The notes beneath the pieces are model-generated. The model was not told where the DNA came from. It searched no databases and saw only the letters and a program-made list of their open reading frames with translations. The translations under genes and the position numbers were made by a program. A stretch of 64,000 nt of DNA, taken from positions 2,852,001 to 2,916,000 of the forward strand of contig NZ_CP054141.1 of the NCBI RefSeq assembly GCF_013284035.1, given 5' to 3'. The stretch is from Flavobacterium sp. M31R6 (lineage in GTDB: Bacteria; Bacteroidota; Bacteroidia; Flavobacteriales; Flavobacteriaceae). Below are positions 45,031-54,247 of the stretch, one piece after another. How positions within the stretch are numbered: the first letter of the stretch is position 1; each line of letters opens with the position of its first letter.

Positions 45031-46731
45031 TCAACTCGCAAACAGAAGAATAAGCAACTGTGCCACTAATATCCTGCTGATAGTTACTAACGGATAAACA
45101 GTAGCATATGATTGATTAGGTATATCAGAATCTAAATATTTGGTACTAAAAGCCAATGCAGCTGGATCGGTATAAGAGCCGCTCATGATACCCACCATTT
45201 GATAAAAATTAAGCTTGAACACAAATCGGCTGATTAATACCAAAAGTGTCAAAGGTATAAAAGTAATGTAGCAACCATAGTATATCCACATCCATCCATC
45301 ATTTGCTATAAAATTATCATAAAAACCATGACCCGCTTTAATTCCAACAGCTGCAAAGAATAAACAAATACCGAAATCTTTCATGAAATGAATTGCACCA
45401 TTATTGATATACGAATGAATTACACCAACGCCACCATAACGACTTATAAATAAAGCGGCCAAAAGAGGTCCCGCAGCCAATCCCAATTTTAGGGGAACAG
45501 GCAAAGATGGAATCATAATAGGAATAGATCCAATAATAACTCCAAAAATCAATCCTCCAAAAAGAGAAAGAAAATCAGGTTCTAAAAGTATTTTTTTTGA
45601 ATTTCCTATAATATTTTCAGCTTCTTGAATTGCTTCTTTACTGCCGACTACCAATAAAGTATCTCCATAATAAAGTTCCAATGTAGGCTGTGCTAAAATT
45701 TCTAATCCAGAACGAACTACACGAGTAACTTTTAACCCAAATTGATTGTATAAATCCAATTGTGCCAATGTTTTATGAGTAGCTGTTTTTTTAGTTACAC
45801 TAAGGATTTTGGTTGTAACATCATCTTCAGATTCAATAAATAAATCCGTTGATACTTTTCCAACAGTATCAATAAACTTATTAATATCTTTTTGTTTCGC
45901 AACTACCATCAAAACGTCTTTCTCTTTTATTATAGAATCTAATGCAGGAGAAAACACTTCCTTGGTTCCGCTTTGTTTTTGTCTCGAAATAATTACGTCG
46001 TCAATGTGGTATTCTTTAAATATTTGTCGGATTGTTTTTCCTACTACATTAGGCTGTGTAACTCTGCATTTTTGGCGAACTATTTTATTTTCAGAGTCTT
46101 TATTTTTTTTATTAAGTAAAATAACTTCATTCGACAAATCAATTTTTAAAAAATTTTTGGCTAAAATTATAATTACGATAATCCCAAAAACTCCAATTGG
46201 ATACGTGATCGCATACGCAATGGCGGGATCCGAAAAGTGATCAGAAGGAAGGTTCAATTGTTTTTGAATTTCAATCAAAGTCGATTTGGCAGCCCCTAAT
46301 CCTGGAGTGTTTGTTACTGAACCTGACATTAATCCAACAGCATTTTCAATTTTAACATTGGCTAACAAATGAATTAAATAAGCAATAATTCCACCCAAAA
46401 AAACGGTTCCAACCCCCAAAGCATTAAAAATTAACCCTTCTTTTTTAAACGAAGAAAAAAAACTGGGGCCAACTTGAATACCAATACCATAAACGAACAG
46501 TATCAATCCAAATTCCCGTACGAATTGAATTAATTCAGCATCCATGCTAAAGCCTAAATGACCTAAATAAAGACCTACAAACATTACCGCGGATACCCCA
46601 AGCGAAACACTGCCTATTTTGAGTTTTCCTGCAAAAAAACCAACACTTATTGCCATGAACAATACAATTAAAGACTGCGTCATCTCCGGGGTCTCAGTCG
46701 GGGTAAACAATATTTTAAACCAATCAAACAT
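45031..46731 (-). CDS. AspT/YidE-type transporter with two TrkA_C domains
   Basis: A 566-residue protein of the aspartate:alanine exchanger family. Two membrane repeats (about 15-190 and 390-566), each with the AspT pattern (GLMSGSVTNTPGLGAA and GIMSGSYTDPAALAFSTKYLD), flank two cytosolic TrkA_C regulatory domains (about 215-380: VVGKTIRQIFKEYHIDDVIISRQKQ and FGLKVTRVVRSG). Substrate unknown; dicarboxylate or amino acid exchange is the family expectation. It diverges from pckA. Confidence 0.9.
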   Translation of the reverse strand: MFDWFKILFTPTETPEMTQSLIVLFMAISVGFFAGKLKIGSVSLGVSAVMFVGLYLGHLGFSMDAELIQFVREFGLILFVYGIGIQVGPSFFSSFKKEGLIFNALGVGTVFLGGIIAYLIHLLANVKIENAVGLMSGSVTNTPGLGAAKSTLIEIQKQLNLPSDHFSDPAIAYAITYPIGVFGIIVIIILAKNFLKIDLSNEVILLNKKNKDSENKIVRQKCRVTQPNVVGKTIRQIFKEYHIDDVIISRQKQSGTKEVFSPALDSIIKEKDVLMVVAKQKDINKFIDTVGKVSTDLFIESEDDVTTKILSVTKKTATHKTLAQLDLYNQFGLKVTRVVRSGLEILAQPTLELYYGDTLLVVGSKEAIQEAENIIGNSKKILLEPDFLSLFGGLIFGVIIGSIPIMIPSLPVPLKLGLAAGPLLAALFISRYGGVGVIHSYINNGAIHFMKDFGICLFFAAVGIKAGHGFYDNFIANDGWMWIYYGCYITFIPLTLLVLISRFVFKLNFYQMVGIMSGSYTDPAALAFSTKYLDSDIPNQSYATVYPLVTISRILVAQLLILLFAS

Positions 46732-46792
46732 AATATTATATTTTAGTTGTGAATAATGATGTAAATAAATTAATAATTTTGTTATATTAATA

Positions 46793-46804
46793 TGATAAAA
46801 ATCA
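46793..46804. promoter_or_regulatory. FNR/CRP-like palindrome, site 1
   Basis: TGATAAAAATCA is a perfect TGAT-N4-ATCA palindrome, the FNR-type half-site arrangement. It sits inside an 18-base direct repeat shared with site 2 and lies 62 bp upstream of the AspT-type gene on the opposite strand. Confidence 0.5.
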
Positions 46805-46933
46805 GTTTTGACTTACTTTAATACTAAGAATCAACTCGTTAACAAAAATTAGTATCACTTAAAAAAATACTTTCTAACTCCTTGTAAAACAACGCAAAAG
46901 CGAAAACGTTTGCGTATATTTTTTTGACAAACA

Positions 46934-46945
46934 TGATAAAAATCA
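46934..46945. promoter_or_regulatory. FNR/CRP-like palindrome, site 2
   Basis: Second identical TGATAAAAATCA, 141 bp from site 1. Its centre is about 43 bases upstream of the transcription start expected from the -7 box at 46969, the usual place for an activator that touches polymerase at -41. Confidence 0.55.
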
Positions 46946-46968
46946 GTTTTTTTCTTTAATAACTGGAG

Positions 46969-46976
46969 TACTTTTG
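46969..46976 (+). promoter_or_regulatory. -7 promoter box of pckA
   Basis: TACTTTTG fits TAnnTTTG, 40 bases before the ATG. A -33 TTG is not visible, which fits dependence on an activator at the neighbouring palindrome. Confidence 0.5.
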
Positions 46977-47016
46977 ATAAAGAAATTAACACATCAAATT
47001 ACATAAATAGAAAACC

Positions 47017-48636
47017 ATGAAAAACATCAAAATTATTCAGGAATTACACAATTTAGGAATCACAGGATACCATGAAGTTGTATACAACCCTTCTTATGAA
47101 GAACTATTCAAAGCAGAAGTTTCTAATAAAAGAAAAGGATATGAAAAAGGTGCTTTAACTGATACAGGTGCGGTTGCAGTAAAAACAGGAGTTTTTACCG
47201 GGCGTTCTCCTAAAGACAGATACATTGTTAAAGACTCCGTTTCAAAAGACACCATTTACTGGGATGATAAAGTAAATTTCCCTACAACTCAAGGAATTTA
47301 TGATGAGTTGAAAGGACTAGTTCTAAAACAACTTTCAACATCTCCAAAATTATATGTAGTGGATGCCTTTTGCGGGACAAATCCAGACACAAGACTAAAA
47401 GTCCGTTTCGTAGTGGAAGTGGCTTGGCAAGCACACTTTGTAACTAATATGTTTATAAGACCTTCAATTTATGAATTGGAAAACTTTGGACAACCAGATT
47501 TCATTGTAATGAACGGGTCAAAAACGGTAAATCCTAATTGGAGAGAACAAGGATTAAACTCTGAAAATTTCGTTGTATTTAATCTTACTGAAAAAATTCA
47601 AATTATTGGAGGAACTTGGTATGGTGGTGAAATGAAAAAAGGAATGTTCTCTATGATGAACTACTACTTACCTTTAAAAGGAATGGCTTCAATGCACTGC
47701 TCTGCAAACGTTGGCGAAAAAGGAGATGTTGCAGTATTCTTCGGGCTTTCTGGAACCGGAAAAACTACACTTTCTGCCGATCCAAAAAGATATTTAATTG
47801 GTGATGATGAGCACGGATGGGATAACAATGGAGTGTTTAATTACGAAGGTGGTTGTTATGCTAAAGTAATTGACTTATCCGAAGAAAATGAGCCAGACAT
47901 CTGGAGAGCTATCAAAAGAGATGCATTATTGGAAAACGTAATCGTTGACGAGTACGGAGAAATTGATTACTCTGACCATTCAATCACTGAAAACTCTAGA
48001 GTTTCATATCCTATTTACCATATCAACAAAATTGTATTACCATCAAAAGCTGGACACGCAAGCAAAATCATTTATCTTTCTGCTGATGCCTTTGGAGTAT
48101 TGCCTCCAGTATCTATCTTAGATGAAGATCAAGCCCAATATCACTTCTTGTGTGGATATACTTCTAAATTAGCAGGAACTGAAAGAGGAATTACTGCACC
48201 AGAACCTTCTTTCTCTCCAGCATTTGGTGAAGCTTTCTTAACATTACACCCAACAATGTATTCTAAAACATTAATTGGAAAAATGAAAGAACACGGAGCA
48301 AAAGCATATTTGGTAAACACAGGTTGGAACGGAACAGGAAAAAGAATATCTCTTAAAAACACAAGAGCTATCATTGATGCCATCATCAGCGGTGAAATCG
48401 ATTCTGCAGACACAAAAACAATTCCATACTTGAACTTGACTATCCCAACCGCATTAACAAATGTTAGCGAAGGAATCCTTGATCCAAGAGATACTTATAA
48501 AAATGCCGAGGAATGGGAAAGTAAAGCAAAAGATTTATCAGAGCGTTACATAAAAAATTTCGAACAATACACAGATACTGAAGAAGGAAAACGTTTAGTC
48601 GCTGCGGGACCTTCTTTGGAAGCAGTTTTAAATTAG
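47017..48636 (+). CDS. pckA: Phosphoenolpyruvate carboxykinase (ATP)
   Basis: The gluconeogenic enzyme converting oxaloacetate and ATP to PEP. The kinase loop GLSGTGKTT is at residues 243-251, preceded by [20 protein letters not shown] and the oxaloacetate-site [15 protein letters not shown], and followed by [24 protein letters not shown] (metal-binding Asp) and [20 protein letters not shown]. Length 539 is normal. The divergent AspT-type transporter shares its regulatory region. Confidence 0.96.
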   Translation: MKNIKIIQELHNLGITGYHEVVYNPSYEELFKAEVSNKRKGYEKGALTDTGAVAVKTGVFTGRSPKDRYIVKDSVSKDTIYWDDKVNFPTTQGIYDELKGLVLKQLSTSPKLYVVDAFCGTNPDTRLKVRFVVEVAWQAHFVTNMFIRPSIYELENFGQPDFIVMNGSKTVNPNWREQGLNSENFVVFNLTEKIQIIGGTWYGGEMKKGMFSMMNYYLPLKGMASMHCSANVGEKGDVAVFFGLSGTGKTTLSADPKRYLIGDDEHGWDNNGVFNYEGGCYAKVIDLSEENEPDIWRAIKRDALLENVIVDEYGEIDYSDHSITENSRVSYPIYHINKIVLPSKAGHASKIIYLSADAFGVLPPVSILDEDQAQYHFLCGYTSKLAGTERGITAPEPSFSPAFGEAFLTLHPTMYSKTLIGKMKEHGAKAYLVNTGWNGTGKRISLKNTRAIIDAIISGEIDSADTKTIPYLNLTIPTALTNVSEGILDPRDTYKNAEEWESKAKDLSERYIKNFEQYTDTEEGKRLVAAGPSLEAVLN

Positions 48637-48666
48637 TAGCTTACTAATAATTATTTAGGGTTGGTT

Positions 48667-48711
48667 AAACACCTATTGATAATGCGTAAAAAACAGTATT
48701 GGTAGGTGTTT
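48667..48711 (+). terminator. Terminator of pckA
   Basis: AAACACCTA (48667-48675) pairs with TAGGTGTTT (48703-48711), then TATATTT. The loop is long (27 bases), so it is weaker than others here. Confidence 0.65.
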
Positions 48712-48827
48712 TATATTTAAAAGTAAAAATATTACCCAAGATTAATTCGTTTTGTAATAATTTAATAAACTCATTCAATTCGTATTTTTTAATTTAACAA
48801 ATAATTATTGAAACGTTAAAATAAAAA

Positions 48828-48859
48828 TTGGATTGTAACTGATTTATCCTCTATATTTG
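48828..48859 (+). promoter_or_regulatory. Promoter of the his operon
   Basis: TTG at 48828-48830 or 48833-48835 and TATATTTG at 48852-48859 with a 16-21 base spacer. The start would be near 48866, about 30 bases before the leader peptide. Confidence 0.65.
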
Positions 48860-48895
48860 CAAAAGAAACAAAGAGTTATCTAATTTTATAAAGTT

Positions 48896-48955
48896 ATGTT
48901 ATCAATTCAATTACATCATCATCATTCTCATAATTGCTCTCAAGCGATGTGTTAA
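48896..48955 (+). CDS. his operon leader peptide
   Basis: A 19-codon frame, ATG at 48896 and TAA at 48953-48955. The product reads MLSIQL, HHHH, S, H, NCSQAMC: four successive His codons at 48914-48925 and a fifth at 48929-48931. Placed between the his promoter and a terminator hairpin, it has the design of an attenuation leader that senses charged tRNA-His. It is too short for ordinary gene finding. Confidence 0.9.
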   Translation: MLSIQLHHHHSHNCSQAMC

Positions 48956-49011
48956 TGGTATGCGTGTAAATCACAATAATCTAAACCCGTTTGAGTACAT
49001 CAAACGGGTTT
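48940..49011 (+). promoter_or_regulatory. his attenuator (terminator with alternative antiterminator)
   Basis: Terminator: AAACCCGTTTGA (48983-48994) pairs with 49000-49011, perfect 12 bp, then a T-run. Antiterminator: TCAAGCG at 48940-48946 can pair with CGTTTGA at 48988-48994, with one G-U. A ribosome stalled on the His codons leaves 48940 free, so the terminator is prevented; a ribosome reaching the stop at 48955 covers it, so termination follows. hisG starts 60 bp later. Confidence 0.85.
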
Positions 49012-49070
49012 TTTATTACCTATTCTTTGTACTCAAGCATTAATTTAAACTAAAAACTAAAAAACTACAA

Positions 49071-49928
49071 ATGAGTACACTTAAAATTGCAATTCAAAAA
49101 TCAGGACGTTTAAACGAAGAAAGCATCCAAATCCTTAAAGACGCGGGTATTTCAATCGATAATGGAATAGATCAATTAAAAGCAGAAGCATCAAATTTCC
49201 CTTTAGAGGTTTTATATTTACGAAATTCAGATATCCCTCAATATTTAATCGATGGAGTAGTTGACATTGCTATTGTTGGAGATAATTTATTGGTTGAAAA
49301 AGGAAAAAATATTGAAGTAATTCAAAAATTAGGCTTTTCAAAATGTAAAGTTTCTGTGGCAGTGCCTAAAACTTTTAATTATAAATCAGTAAAAGATTTA
49401 GAAGGGATGCGAATAGCAACTTCTTATCCAAACACTGTAATTGATTTCTTTAGCTCTAAAGGAATAACTGTTGATATTCACCAAATATCCGGTTCGGTAG
49501 AAATTGCACCAAATATAGGTTTGGCTGATGCAATTGTAGATATTGTATCCAGTGGAAGTACTTTATTCAAAAATAATTTAAAAGAAGTTGAAGTTATTTT
49601 TAAAAGTGAAGCGGTATTAGCAGTTTCCCCAAAAGTAAGTCCTGAATCTCAAAAAATAATAGACACGTTAAAATTCAGAATCGAATCAGTATTAAGAGCA
49701 AGAAAATCAAAATACATTCTGATGAATATCCCAAATGACAAAATTGATGCAGTTGGGAAAATCCTTCCGGTATTACGAAGCTTAACTGTTTTGCCTTTGG
49801 CGCAAGAAGGATGGAGTAGTGTTCACTCAGTAATCGACAAAGACACCTTTTGGGAAGTAATTGATCAATTGAAAGAAGTTGGTGCGGAAGGAATTTTAGT
49901 TTGTCCAATTGAGAAAATGGTACTTTAA
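49071..49928 (+). CDS. hisG: ATP phosphoribosyltransferase, long form
   Basis: First step of histidine synthesis (ATP + PRPP). 285 residues, so the long HisG with its own C-terminal ACT-like feedback domain (EGWSSVHSVIDKDTFWEVIDQLKEVGAEGILVCPIEKM) and no need for HisZ. The catalytic part has KIAIQKSGRLNEESIQIL, VDIAIVGDNLLVE and the PRPP loop ADAIVDIVSSGSTL. First gene of the operon after the attenuator. Confidence 0.97.
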   Translation: MSTLKIAIQKSGRLNEESIQILKDAGISIDNGIDQLKAEASNFPLEVLYLRNSDIPQYLIDGVVDIAIVGDNLLVEKGKNIEVIQKLGFSKCKVSVAVPKTFNYKSVKDLEGMRIATSYPNTVIDFFSSKGITVDIHQISGSVEIAPNIGLADAIVDIVSSGSTLFKNNLKEVEVIFKSEAVLAVSPKVSPESQKIIDTLKFRIESVLRARKSKYILMNIPNDKIDAVGKILPVLRSLTVLPLAQEGWSSVHSVIDKDTFWEVIDQLKEVGAEGILVCPIEKMVL

Positions 49929-49957
49929 TCCGTTAATCACCTAAAGAAATCTAAACT

Positions 49958-49990
49958 TAAAAGCTCAGCATCTTAGAAACTTAGTAGCTA
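49958..49990. repeat. Period-8 TTAG repeats between hisG and hisD
   Basis: TTAAAAGCTCAGCATCTTAG, AAACTTAG, TAGCTAA words of the same octamer kind as at 2996 and 38550. The array ends six bases before hisD. Confidence 0.6.
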
Positions 49991-49995
49991 AAAAA

Positions 49996-51279
49996 ATGAA
50001 TAAAATATACAATCCAAAACCAGAAACTTGGTCAGCAATTTTAGAAAGACCAACCAAAACAGTTGATGATATTGAAGCAACTGTAAAAGGAATTTTCAAG
50101 GAAGTACAGTCAAAAGGGGATTTTGCTGTTGCAAAATATACATCGCTTTTTGATGGTGTTTCAGTTCCTGATTTAGAAGTTTCACAAACCGAAATAGCAA
50201 CTGCAATCGCAACTATTTCAAAAGAGTTAAAAGAAGCCATTCAATTGGCAAAATCAAATATTGAAAAATTCCACGCTGCACAAAAAACAAATCGCATAGT
50301 AGTGGAAACCATCGAAGGTGTGAATTGCTGGCAAGAAAAAAGACCAATCCAAAAAATCGGCTTATACATTCCAGGCGGAACAGCTCCTTTATTTTCAACT
50401 GTATTGATGTTGGCAGTACCCGCTAATCTTGCAGGTTGCAGCGAAATCGTATTGTGTTCTCCTCCAGATAAAAATGGAAACATCAATCCAGCCATTTTAT
50501 ATGCCGCTTATTTATGTGGCGTGACCAAAATTCTGAAAGTAGGAGGAATTCAGGCCATTGCGGGAATGACTTTTGGAACTGTAAGCATTCCAAAAGTGTA
50601 TAAAATATTTGGTCCCGGAAACCAATTTGTAACTGTTGCCAAACAATTAGCTACCCAGTTTGGAGTTGCTATCGATATGCCTGCAGGTCCATCAGAACTG
50701 TTGATTGTCGCTGATGATACCGCTATTCCTGCTTTTGTTGCTTCCGATTTACTATCGCAAGCTGAACACGGAACAGACAGCCAAGTGATTTTAGTTTCTA
50801 CTTCAAAAGAATTGATTGATGCCGTTGAAACGGAAATCCAATCTCAAATGGACGTTCTACCCCGAAAAGCTATTGCTGAAAAAGCCATTGCCAATTCAAA
50901 ATTGATTTTTGTAGAAAATGATACCATTGCTTTGGAATTAATCAATGAATACGGACCGGAGCATTTTATTATTTGTACCAAAGACGAAGCTTTCTATATA
51001 GATAACATTGCTAATGCAGGTTCTGTTTTCATTGGAAACTATACTCCAGAAAGTGCGGGAGATTACGCATCAGGAACGAATCATACCTTGCCTACGAACG
51101 GTTACGCCAAAAATTACAGCGGAGTAAACCTTGACAGTTTCACCAAATCGATGACTTTCCAAAAAATTTCTGAAAAAGGAATACAAAACATTGGTTCGGC
51201 GATTGAAATTATGGCAGAAGCCGAAGGACTACAAGCCCACAAAAATGCAGTTACTTTACGATTGAAGAGTTTAGAATAG
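49996..51279 (+). CDS. hisD: Histidinol dehydrogenase
   Basis: The last two steps of histidine synthesis, histidinol to histidine with 2 NAD+. 427 residues. Marks: IGLYIPGGTAPLFSTVLMLAVPA, VGGIQAIAGMTFGTVSIPKV, GPGNQFVTVAKQ, DMPAGPSELLIVAD, LLSQAEHGTDSQV (zinc ligands Gln, His), GPEHFI and SAGDYASGTNHTLPT (Asp, His). Confidence 0.97.
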   Translation: MNKIYNPKPETWSAILERPTKTVDDIEATVKGIFKEVQSKGDFAVAKYTSLFDGVSVPDLEVSQTEIATAIATISKELKEAIQLAKSNIEKFHAAQKTNRIVVETIEGVNCWQEKRPIQKIGLYIPGGTAPLFSTVLMLAVPANLAGCSEIVLCSPPDKNGNINPAILYAAYLCGVTKILKVGGIQAIAGMTFGTVSIPKVYKIFGPGNQFVTVAKQLATQFGVAIDMPAGPSELLIVADDTAIPAFVASDLLSQAEHGTDSQVILVSTSKELIDAVETEIQSQMDVLPRKAIAEKAIANSKLIFVENDTIALELINEYGPEHFIICTKDEAFYIDNIANAGSVFIGNYTPESAGDYASGTNHTLPTNGYAKNYSGVNLDSFTKSMTFQKISEKGIQNIGSAIEIMAEAEGLQAHKNAVTLRLKSLE

Positions 51280-51383
51280 AAAAAGAGACAAGAAGCAAGA
51301 CTATAAGAAGAATAAAATTGAGCAATTGAAGATCGAGTCTTTAATCTGGCATCTTTCTTCTTTCGTCTAAAAAAATAAAAAAA

Positions 51384-52430
51384 ATGACAAATAGTTTTAA
51401 TTTAGATAGTTTAGTTCGTGACAACGTCAAGGTTTTAAAGCCTTATTCGTCAGCAAGAGATGAATTTGAGGATTTTGACACGGCTGATATGGTTTTTTTG
51501 GATGCCAATGAAAATCCGTTCAATAATGGGGTAAATCGTTATCCTGATCCGCAACAAGCTTCTGTAAAAAGCATATTAGCAAAGCAAAATAAAGTAAATC
51601 CGAACCAAATGCTGTTAGGAAATGGCAGTGATGAGGTACTGGATTTGATTTTTAGAGCGTTTTGTGAACCAAAAGTGGACAATGTGATTACGTTACCACC
51701 TACTTACGGAATGTACGGCGTTTTGGCTAATATAAATGCAGTAGAAAATAGAGAGGTATTGCTTACAACCGATTTTCAGCCTCAAATTGAAAAAATATTT
51801 AAGGCAATTGACGACAATACTAAAATGATCTTTTTGTGTTCGCCGAATAACCCAACTGGGAATTCTTTTTCAGAAGAAAGCATAACAACTTTATTGGAAC
51901 ACTTTAATGGTTTGATCGTTATTGACGAAGCGTATATCGATTTTTCTGAAAAAGAAAGTTGGTTACAAAAAATAGACCAATACCCTAATTTGATTATCAC
52001 GCAGACACTTTCAAAAGCGTATGGCTTAGCCGGAATCCGATTGGGAATTTGTTATGCTTCCACAGAAATAATCTCGGTTTTAAACAAAATAAAGCCGCCT
52101 TATAATGTCAATGAATTAACTCAAAGAAGAGCTTTAGAAAGATTAGATAATACTGCAGCTATAAAATCTGAAATTACAGCAATTATAAAGGAAAGACAAG
52201 AATTACTTAAAGTATTACTTGATATAAAATACGTTGAAAAAATATATCCGACTGAAGCTAATTTCATTTTGATAAAAGTGGACGACGCCAATAAAAGATA
52301 CAATGATTTGATTGCTAAAGGAATCGTAATCCGTAATAGAACAACTCAGCCATTATGTGATAATTGTTTGCGTTTGACTATTGGAACAGAAGAAGAAAAT
52401 AAAAAATTAATTGAAGCATTAAAAGCTTAA
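51384..52430 (+). CDS. hisC: Histidinol-phosphate aminotransferase
   Basis: PLP-dependent aminotransferase, 348 residues. It shows [62 protein letters not shown], and the PLP Lys in [14 protein letters not shown]. The 104-bp spacer before it contains AGAAG/CTTCT-rich imperfect inverted repeats but no gene; hisB follows after 4 bp. Confidence 0.97.
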   Translation: MTNSFNLDSLVRDNVKVLKPYSSARDEFEDFDTADMVFLDANENPFNNGVNRYPDPQQASVKSILAKQNKVNPNQMLLGNGSDEVLDLIFRAFCEPKVDNVITLPPTYGMYGVLANINAVENREVLLTTDFQPQIEKIFKAIDDNTKMIFLCSPNNPTGNSFSEESITTLLEHFNGLIVIDEAYIDFSEKESWLQKIDQYPNLIITQTLSKAYGLAGIRLGICYASTEIISVLNKIKPPYNVNELTQRRALERLDNTAAIKSEITAIIKERQELLKVLLDIKYVEKIYPTEANFILIKVDDANKRYNDLIAKGIVIRNRTTQPLCDNCLRLTIGTEEENKKLIEALKA

Positions 52431-52434
52431 CAAA

Positions 52435-53571
52435 ATGAAAAAAATACTTTTTATAGATCGTGATGGAACCATTGTTTTAGAACCTGAAAATTATCAATTA
52501 GACAGCTTGGAAAAATTGGAATTTTATCCAAAAGCATTTCAGTATTTGGCGAAAATAGCCAAAGAAATGGATTATGAATTGGTTATGGTTACCAACCAGG
52601 ATGGATTAGGAACCGACAGTTTTCCTGAAGACACCTTTTGGCCTACGCAAAACTTTATCTTGAGAGCTTTTGAAAACGAAGGCGTTCTTTTTGATGATAT
52701 TTTTGTGGATCGTTCTTTTCCTGAAGACAATGCACCAACCCGCAAGCCAAGAACTGGAATGTTAACTAAGTACATTGATAACCCCGAATATGATTTAGCC
52801 AATTCATTTGTCTTAGGCGATCGAATTACCGATGTAGAATTGGCTAAAAACTTAGGGGCTAAAGCTATTTTTATGAAATCAGAAGATGATTTAGGAGTAG
52901 CAGAAATTTCAAGTAAAAAAGAAGAACTAGACGAGGTTATTGTATTACAATCTACGGATTGGAAAGCTATTTATGAGTTTTTGAAACTTGAAGCGCGTTC
53001 CGCATCGATTACAAGAAAGACTAATGAAACCGATATTTACATCAACTTGAACTTGGACGGAACAGGAAAAAGCAAAATCGAAACTGGAATAGCTTTTTTT
53101 GACCACATGTTAGATCAAATTGCCCGTCACGGACAAATGGATTTAGAAATCTTGGTAAAAGGCGACCTCGAAGTTGATGAACACCACACAATTGAAGATA
53201 CAGCCATTGCGCTTGGAGAGGTTTTTGCCAAAGCATTAGGAAACAAATTAGGGATTGAGCGTTACGGCTTCTGTTTGCCAATGGACGATTGCTTGTCGCA
53301 AGTAGCGATTGATTTTGGAGGCAGAAACTGGTTGGTTTGGGAAACCGAATTCAAGCGTGAAATGGTAGGTAAAATGCCAACAGAGATGTTTTATCATTTC
53401 TTCAAATCTTTCTCGGATGGTGCCAAAGCCAATATTAACATCAAGGCCGAAGGAACCAACGAACATCACAAAATTGAAGCCATCTTTAAAGCTTTTGCGA
53501 AAGCGATAAAAGTAGCCGTAAAACGCGATACAGAAAAGATGATTTTGCCGAGCACGAAGGGAATGTTGTAA
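52435..53571 (+). CDS. hisB: Bifunctional histidinol-phosphatase / imidazoleglycerol-phosphate dehydratase
   Basis: Two-domain HisB, 378 residues. The N-terminal HAD phosphatase (1-165) has the nucleophile motif D8-R-D10-G-T, and [13 protein letters not shown] and [16 protein letters not shown]. The C-terminal IGP dehydratase (190-378) has the metal-binding [26 protein letters not shown] and [16 protein letters not shown]. The zinc-loop of enterobacterial HisB-N (C-x-H-x7-C-x-C) is not conserved: residues 92-105 read [14 protein letters not shown]. Confidence 0.96.
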   Translation: MKKILFIDRDGTIVLEPENYQLDSLEKLEFYPKAFQYLAKIAKEMDYELVMVTNQDGLGTDSFPEDTFWPTQNFILRAFENEGVLFDDIFVDRSFPEDNAPTRKPRTGMLTKYIDNPEYDLANSFVLGDRITDVELAKNLGAKAIFMKSEDDLGVAEISSKKEELDEVIVLQSTDWKAIYEFLKLEARSASITRKTNETDIYINLNLDGTGKSKIETGIAFFDHMLDQIARHGQMDLEILVKGDLEVDEHHTIEDTAIALGEVFAKALGNKLGIERYGFCLPMDDCLSQVAIDFGGRNWLVWETEFKREMVGKMPTEMFYHFFKSFSDGAKANINIKAEGTNEHHKIEAIFKAFAKAIKVAVKRDTEKMILPSTKGML

Positions 53572-53576
53572 TAAGT

Positions 53577-53650
53577 CATAAAGTCGAATGTCTTAAAGTC
53601 GAAAGTAAAGCGACATTAGGACTTTTGACTTTTGACTTTAAGACTAATAT
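53577..53650. repeat. Inverted repeat of AAAGTCG / GACTTTT words before hisH
   Basis: The left side has CATAAAGTCGAATGTCTTAA and AGTCGAAAGT; the right side has GGACTTTTGACTTTTGACTT and AAGACT. Right-hand words repeat every 7 bases. The repeat ends 5 bases before the hisH start. Confidence 0.65.
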
Positions 53651-53652
53651 AA

Positions 53653-54240
53653 ATGAAAATAGTAATCATAAATTACGGAGCAGGAAACATTCAAAGCATT
53701 ATGTTTGCTATCGAAAGATTGGGATTCAAAGCAGTTTTAAGCAACGATATGGAAGAAATTAAGTCTGCTGACAAAGTAATTTTTCCTGGAGTAGGAGAGG
53801 CGAGTTATGCGATGAAAATGCTTAAAGAAAGTGGTTTAGACACTTTAATTCCAACGCTAAAACAACCCGTATTCGGAATTTGTTTGGGTATGCAATTGAT
53901 GTGTAATTCTTCTGAAGAAGGAAATACCGAAGGATTGGGAATTTTTGATGTGGATGTAGTGAAGTTTTCTTCAAAAGTGAAAGTGCCGCAAATGGGTTGG
54001 AACAACATTTACAACCTAAAATCAGATTTATTCAAAGGAATTGCGGAAAACGAATATATGTATCTGGTACATAGTTTTTATGCGCCAATTTGCAAAGAAA
54101 CTATCGCAACTACTGATTACGACTTGGAATATTCTTCAGCTTTAGAGAATGATAATTTCTACGGAACGCAATTTCACCCTGAGAAAAGCGGTGATGTTGG
54201 TGAGCGCATTTTAAACAACTTTTTAAACCTTAAACTTTAA
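53653..54240 (+). CDS. hisH: Imidazole glycerol phosphate synthase, glutaminase subunit
   Basis: Class I glutamine amidotransferase supplying ammonia to HisF. 195 residues; nucleophile Cys in [11 protein letters not shown], oxyanion text NYGAGNIQS and [11 protein letters not shown], and the His-Glu pair in [13 protein letters not shown]. The last codons and stop (LNLKL, CTTAAACTTTAA) are formed by a period-7 repeat that continues to the hisA start 7 bp later. Confidence 0.96.
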   Translation: MKIVIINYGAGNIQSIMFAIERLGFKAVLSNDMEEIKSADKVIFPGVGEASYAMKMLKESGLDTLIPTLKQPVFGICLGMQLMCNSSEEGNTEGLGIFDVDVVKFSSKVKVPQMGWNNIYNLKSDLFKGIAENEYMYLVHSFYAPICKETIATTDYDLEYSSALENDNFYGTQFHPEKSGDVGERILNNFLNLKL

Positions 54241-54246
54241 ACAAAT
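54222..54246. repeat. Period-7 repeat overlapping the hisH end
   Basis: TTTTTAAACCTTAAACTTTA followed by AACAAAT covers the last six codons of hisH, the stop and the gap to hisA. The same AAACTTTAAACAAATT word covers the end of the gene at 33043. Confidence 0.65.
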
Positions 54247-54247
54247 T

